A DNA stretch of 8,922 nucleotides from Firmicutes bacterium UBA7523 (GTDB taxonomy: Bacteria > Bacillota > Dethiobacteria > Dethiobacterales > Dethiobacteraceae). A program made the position numbers and the translations under genes. The notes under the pieces were generated by a model. It did no database searches, was not told where the DNA came from, and saw only the letters and a list, made by a program, of their open reading frames with translations. How positions within the stretch are numbered: the stretch's first letter is position 1; the number at the start of each line of letters is the position of its first letter. Shown here in pieces: positions 6,476 to 8,922 of the stretch. Location of the stretch: NCBI GenBank assembly GCA_002479415.1, contig DLMZ01000051.1:1437-10358 (forward strand). Reading direction: 5' to 3'.

Positions 6476-8011
6476 CTATTTGCAGTTCTCCTGAACATCC
6501 TGGCTCCAGGGAATATAATCTTCCAGAAACTCAGGGTGTTGTCTAAACAGTACTCCAGGAAGTTCACTAAAGATGAAATATAGATACTTGTATGGATTCA
6601 GTCCATTAGCTTTGGCAGTTTCAATGATGCTGTAAACAGCAGCGCTAGCTGCAGCACCTCGGGGACTTCCGCTAAAGAGCCAGTTCTTGCGGCCTACGGT
6701 AAAGGGACGGATACTGTTTTCTGCCAGATTGTTGGAAATAGAGCAGTTGCCGTCGTTAAGATAATTCATGAACTCTTCCTTATGGTTCAGAGCATAGTGT
6801 AGGGCTTCGCTCAATTTGGATTTTGGAAGCACCTTGTCCTTGATGGAATATATCCACGCCCAAAAGGCTTCCAAAACAGGTTTTTCCTGCTTCAGACGCT
6901 CTAATCTGCGTTGTTCGCTAGAAAGCTTTTCTAGAGTTTTTTCGATCTCAAAAAGTTTATTGCAGAAGGCAATGCCTTGGCTTGCGAAGGTAGCTTCCGG
7001 CCTATGAACATCTTTCGGAAGCGCATCCACGAATTTCCTCCGGGTATGTGCCCAACAGAGGCATCTTGTGACTTCAGGAATCTTCTTGTAGCCGGCGTAG
7101 GCATCGGAGTGAAGATACCCTTTGAAGTTTTTGAGGAACTCCTGCGGGTATTTGCCACTCCTTCCCGGCTGGTACTCAAAGAGCCGGATGGGGTGTTTGG
7201 CGTGCTGGCCGGAACTGTACACCCACATGTAAGAATCCGTGGTATTCTTACGTCCCTCTTCGTTCATTACCTGCACGGTGGTTTCATCAACGTGCAAATA
7301 ATGCTCCTTCACCAGCATCTCCCGCATCAGATCCACCAAGGGAAATAGCCAGTCACGGGACGCAACCATGATCCAGTTAGCCATGGTCGCACGGCTTAAC
7401 TTTACACCGAGCGTCTGCCATTCCTTTTCCTGTCGGTAAAGGGGTAGGGCGTTTACGAATTTCTGATGCATGACCCAAGCGACCGTAGATGGAGACGCCA
7501 TGGAATGCTGAATCACAGGGTCGGGCATCGGTGATTTCTCCATGTAGGGCTTCCCATTCTTACGACAGGTTCGGCACTCATAGGTTTCACGGTAATAATC
7601 GATTGCCCTTACTTTGGCAGGAATAAACTCAATTTCAGTACGTACGAACTCTTCACCAACAGACACAAGGGTGGTGTTGCATTCTTCACAGAAACAATCC
7701 ATTTCCACAAGCGTACAGAGACGTTTATCACGCGGGATATCCTTTAGAAGTTCCGCTCGTTGACCGGGAAACTTTTTTCTGTGGTATCCCTGTACCTGCT
7801 TAAGATCAGGTTCGGGTGCCTTTGTATCGGCTGTGGTTTCTGCTTCATCAAAAAGAGACATCTGTCCCACAGGAAGAGACGATGTCTTCTCCGAACTTTT
7901 TCCGTAAAGTTTGCGTGTCAGATACGCAACTGTATCATGCAGCTTTTTGTTTTCCAGTTCAAGTTCGAATACACGGTTTTCAAGTGTTTTTAGCTGCTCG
8001 GATGCACTCAT
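6476..8011 (-). CDS. tnpC: IS66 family transposase TnpC
   Basis: This is the full 511-residue DDE transposase of the IS66 family. In order it shows an N-terminal coiled coil / leucine-zipper-like region (about 5-36), a low-complexity linker with MSLFDEAE (51-58), a zinc-finger region with Cys106, C108EEC111 and C146RTC149, the catalytic core with HVDETTVQV (Asp242), YLHSDAYAGY (Asp303) and NNLAENSIRPF (Glu431), and the C-terminal IS66 tail LNPYKYLYFIFSELP (471-485). All three catalytic residues are present and no frameshift is seen, so it should be active. The ATG at 8011 is preceded by AAAGGAAA (8028-8021), giving a rather long 11-nt spacing. That SD touches the base of the intergenic hairpin at 8026-8069. 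The stop TAG lies 12 nt before the element's own terminator. Confidence 0.96.
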   Translation of the reverse strand: MSASEQLKTLENRVFELELENKKLHDTVAYLTRKLYGKSSEKTSSLPVGQMSLFDEAETTADTKAPEPDLKQVQGYHRKKFPGQRAELLKDIPRDKRLCTLVEMDCFCEECNTTLVSVGEEFVRTEIEFIPAKVRAIDYYRETYECRTCRKNGKPYMEKSPMPDPVIQHSMASPSTVAWVMHQKFVNALPLYRQEKEWQTLGVKLSRATMANWIMVASRDWLFPLVDLMREMLVKEHYLHVDETTVQVMNEEGRKNTTDSYMWVYSSGQHAKHPIRLFEYQPGRSGKYPQEFLKNFKGYLHSDAYAGYKKIPEVTRCLCWAHTRRKFVDALPKDVHRPEATFASQGIAFCNKLFEIEKTLEKLSSEQRRLERLKQEKPVLEAFWAWIYSIKDKVLPKSKLSEALHYALNHKEEFMNYLNDGNCSISNNLAENSIRPFTVGRKNWLFSGSPRGAAASAAVYSIIETAKANGLNPYKYLYFIFSELPGVLFRQHPEFLEDYIPWSQDVQENCK

Positions 8012-8025
8012 TAATAACTGTTTCC

Positions 8026-8069
8026 TTTGCCTGTTTTGATGCTTTTAGTATAGCATAAAAACAGGCAAA
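8026..8069 (-). repeat. Strong inverted repeat (hairpin) between tnpB and tnpC
   Basis: TTTGCCTGTTTT (8026-8037) is an exact reverse complement of 8058-8069. After one mismatched pair, an inner 5-bp stem (8039-8043 with 8052-8056) closes an 8-nt loop. In the minus-strand RNA the 3' arm ends in AAA of the tnpC SD, so folding could reduce tnpC translation. No T-run follows on the minus strand, so it is not a classical terminator for tnpAB. Confidence 0.85.
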
Positions 8070-8075
8070 AGTCCA
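8047..8075 (-). promoter_or_regulatory. Possible internal promoter for tnpC
   Basis: On the minus strand TGGACT (8075-8070, 4 of 6 to TTGACA) is separated by 17 bp from TATACT (8052-8047, 5 of 6 to TATAAT). The -10 falls in the hairpin loop and inner arm. If used, the transcript would begin around 8040, keep only the 3' arm of the hairpin, and so leave the tnpC SD free. This is an inference from spacing and consensus only. Confidence 0.35.
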
Positions 8076-8089
8076 GTAAATACGGGCAT

Positions 8090-8464
8090 TTATGACACCT
8101 TTGACTGCTGAAAATTACACTCTATCTTAAGCTTTTTTACTGCCTTTGGTTGGTCAATAGAAAGCCCCTCCAGGAGCCATCTGAATTCCTGATTTGTAAT
8201 GGATCGAACGGCTTCGACATTCATTGGCCATTGGAACGTTCCATTTTCTAATCGCTTGTATAGAAGCACGAATCCATCTTCTTCCCAGAAGAGTGCTTTA
8301 ATCCGATCGCGGCGCCGGCCACAGAAGAGAAACAAGCTGTTCTGAAAAGGGTTCAATTGAAAGTTCTGTTGAACGATACCAGCAAGACCATCAATGGACT
8401 TTCTCATATCGGTATAACCACATGCAATGTAGATTTTCTCAGCCTTTGAGATATCACCGAACAT
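8090..8464 (-). CDS. tnpB: IS66 accessory protein TnpB
   Basis: This is the 124-residue IS66 Orf2-like protein, needed with TnpA for transposition in family members studied; its biochemical role is unknown. It is unrelated to the RNA-guided TnpB nuclease of IS200/IS605. Family motifs are YTDMRKSIDGLAGIV (17-31), LFLFCGRRRDRIKALFWEEDG (44-64) and FVLLYKRLENGTFQWP (65-80). Length is slightly above the usual 115-118 owing to a basic tail. The ATG at 8464 overlaps the tnpA end by 11 bp, with AAAGG (8478-8474) about 9 nt upstream, suggesting translational coupling to tnpA. Confidence 0.95.
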   Translation of the reverse strand: MFGDISKAEKIYIACGYTDMRKSIDGLAGIVQQNFQLNPFQNSLFLFCGRRRDRIKALFWEEDGFVLLYKRLENGTFQWPMNVEAVRSITNQEFRWLLEGLSIDQPKAVKKLKIECNFQQSKVS

Positions 8465-8810
8465 TTTGTAGTGCCTTTAAGGTGTTTTCAATCAATGCCA
8501 TCGATGCATTGTTTTGAAGCTCCAAAGTAGCAGCCCCAAACCGCAGAATAATTTGTGCAGACGAATTTGGTGCTGGGCGGTCTGCATTTGCTAAAATGTT
8601 AATTGGTACAATTGAACTATTTTCTTCAAGAGAAGGGAGAGCTTCGCATGCAGCCTCCCGTACTTTCCGCAACCAATAGTAGTAAGTCTTTGGATTAATG
8701 TTATGATCTGCACACCATGCTTGAACAGTTTGTCCACTGCTACGGCATTCGCGGACAATTTGCGCCCAATGATTTAGCCGATATTTTTTAGCAACTTCCC
8801 TGGTATTCAA
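8454..8810 (-). CDS. tnpA: IS66 accessory protein TnpA (helix-turn-helix)
   Basis: This 118-residue first IS66 protein is a Tnp_IS66-OrfA/transposase-8-like DNA-binding factor. The N-terminal helix-turn-helix lies at about 10-50, with HWAQIVRECRSSGQTVQAWC, then NPKTYYYWLRKVRE. The C-terminal part IILRFGAATLELQNNASMALIENTLKAL (87-114) is typical of the family and may contact TnpB or TnpC. It starts with TTG at 8810-8808; a near-perfect SD AAGGAGGT (8824-8817) with 6-nt spacing fixes this start. It overlaps tnpB by 11 bp. A weak start codon on a strong SD, beside a leader hairpin, could hold expression low (inference). Confidence 0.93.
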   Translation of the reverse strand: MNTREVAKKYRLNHWAQIVRECRSSGQTVQAWCADHNINPKTYYYWLRKVREAACEALPSLEENSSIVPINILANADRPAPNSSAQIILRFGAATLELQNNASMALIENTLKALQNVR

Positions 8811-8816
8811 CTCTAA

Positions 8817-8824
8817 ACCTCCTT
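8817..8824 (-). promoter_or_regulatory. Strong SD site deciding the TTG start of tnpA
   Basis: The minus strand reads AAGGAGGT, an 8-base match to the anti-SD of 16S rRNA, six bases before TTG 8810. No ATG gives an equally good fit. Confidence 0.85.
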
Positions 8825-8827
8825 GGG

Positions 8828-8852
8828 AGTTTTTCGACTAAGTCAAAAAACT
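8828..8852 (-). repeat. Leader hairpin just upstream of the tnpA SD
   Basis: The arms 8828-8839 and 8841-8852 pair over 12 positions with one mismatch (c8835/a8845) and a single central base. In minus-strand RNA the mismatch becomes a G-U pair, so the stem is continuous. The structure ends three bases before the SD. It might limit translation of tnpA from transcripts reading in from flanking DNA; I see no T-run to make it a terminator. Confidence 0.7.
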
Positions 8853-8859
8853 CTACAAA

Positions 8860-8872
8860 CTCTAATTTAGAG
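8860..8872. repeat. Short palindrome CTCTAATTTAGAG in the tnpA upstream region
   Basis: A perfect 6+1+6 palindrome between the right inverted repeat and the leader hairpin. It could be an operator for TnpA's helix-turn-helix or chance in AT-rich DNA. I could not find a convincing -35/-10 pair in 8825-8899. Confidence 0.4.
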
Positions 8873-8899
8873 AATTGTCTCATAACATTAGGGAAGTTA

Positions 8900-8922
8900 C
8901 TATCCACTATCTTATTTGACGC
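8900..8922 (-). repeat. Right terminal inverted repeat of the IS66 element, cut at window edge
   Basis: Exact reverse complement of 6406-6428 (23 of 23). The outermost four bases (expected TTAC on the plus strand) lie past the window. This is the tnpA-side end. Confidence 0.93.

Larger units (their letters stand above)
6402..8922 (-). mobile_element. IS66-family insertion sequence, complete but for about 4 bp at right edge
   Basis: The element has the standard three-gene IS66 layout (tnpA, tnpB, tnpC, all transcribed on the minus strand). Inverted ends match exactly over 23 bp, and the left end begins with the family's GTAA. By symmetry the right end should be GTAA's complement, four bases past the window, giving about 2525 bp. 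All three reading frames are intact and the ends are identical, which points to a recent and possibly active insertion. It sits 42 bp after the operon terminator and disrupts no visible gene. Its coding regions look more GC-rich than the DUF4301 gene at the left of the window. Confidence 0.93.

Noticed and set aside
6816..8058. Several short frames on both strands within tnpC (63 to 123 codons)
   Set aside because: All are shadows of the intact transposase, which carries full catalytic and zinc-finger motifs.
8090..8464. RNA-guided nuclease TnpB (IS200/IS605, Cas12 ancestor) and a linked guide RNA
   Set aside because: The 124-residue protein has IS66 Orf2 motifs and no RuvC domain; only the name is shared.
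8825..8899. Sigma-A promoter for tnpA
   Set aside because: Candidates such as TATGAG and TAAATT lack a matching -35 at 16-18 bp, so no promoter is called, though one probably exists.

Overview
The window reads as chromosomal DNA from a low-GC Firmicute, most likely an anaerobic Clostridia member. The evidence is an AT-rich, A-biased coding strand, strong purine-rich Shine-Dalgarno (SD) sites, two TTG starts, and proteins that match clostridial/bacillar versions of glucose-6-phosphate isomerase, VanZ-like and small multidrug export proteins. The assignment is by recognition only; no database search was possible.

Positions 1-6315 hold six closely spaced plus-strand genes: a 5'-truncated DUF4301 family gene (open to the window edge), a PgcA-type phospho-sugar mutase, glucose-6-phosphate isomerase (pgi), a VanZ-like membrane protein starting with TTG, a small multidrug export family membrane protein, and an unrecognised single-pass membrane-anchored protein with two 'LPxxW'-type extracytoplasmic domains. 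The first three overlap or lie 14 bp apart and look co-transcribed. An 87-bp gap with a consensus -10 box follows pgi, and the three envelope genes then form a second tight group. A UUCG-loop terminator at 6332-6360 ends the unit. The first group links glucose-1-P, glucose-6-P and fructose-6-P, with DUF4301 as an uncharacterised partner. The second group is all membrane or envelope proteins.

Positions 6402-8922 are an almost complete IS66-family insertion sequence in the opposite orientation. It carries tnpA, tnpB and tnpC, all intact and all on the minus strand. Its two ends match as an inverted repeat over 23 bp. The left end starts with GTAA at 6402. The right copy is cut by the window edge, apparently 4 bp before the true end. 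The element landed just downstream of the operon terminator, so no host gene in the window is broken. The IS also holds non-coding structure: a hairpin in the tnpA leader next to the SD, a 12+5 bp hairpin between tnpB and tnpC that overlaps a possible promoter and touches the tnpC SD, and its own terminator after tnpC.

I see no CRISPR array, tRNA, rRNA or clear novel system. The best leads are the DUF4301-mutase-isomerase gene cluster, the uncharacterised anchored protein, and the RNA structures in the IS.
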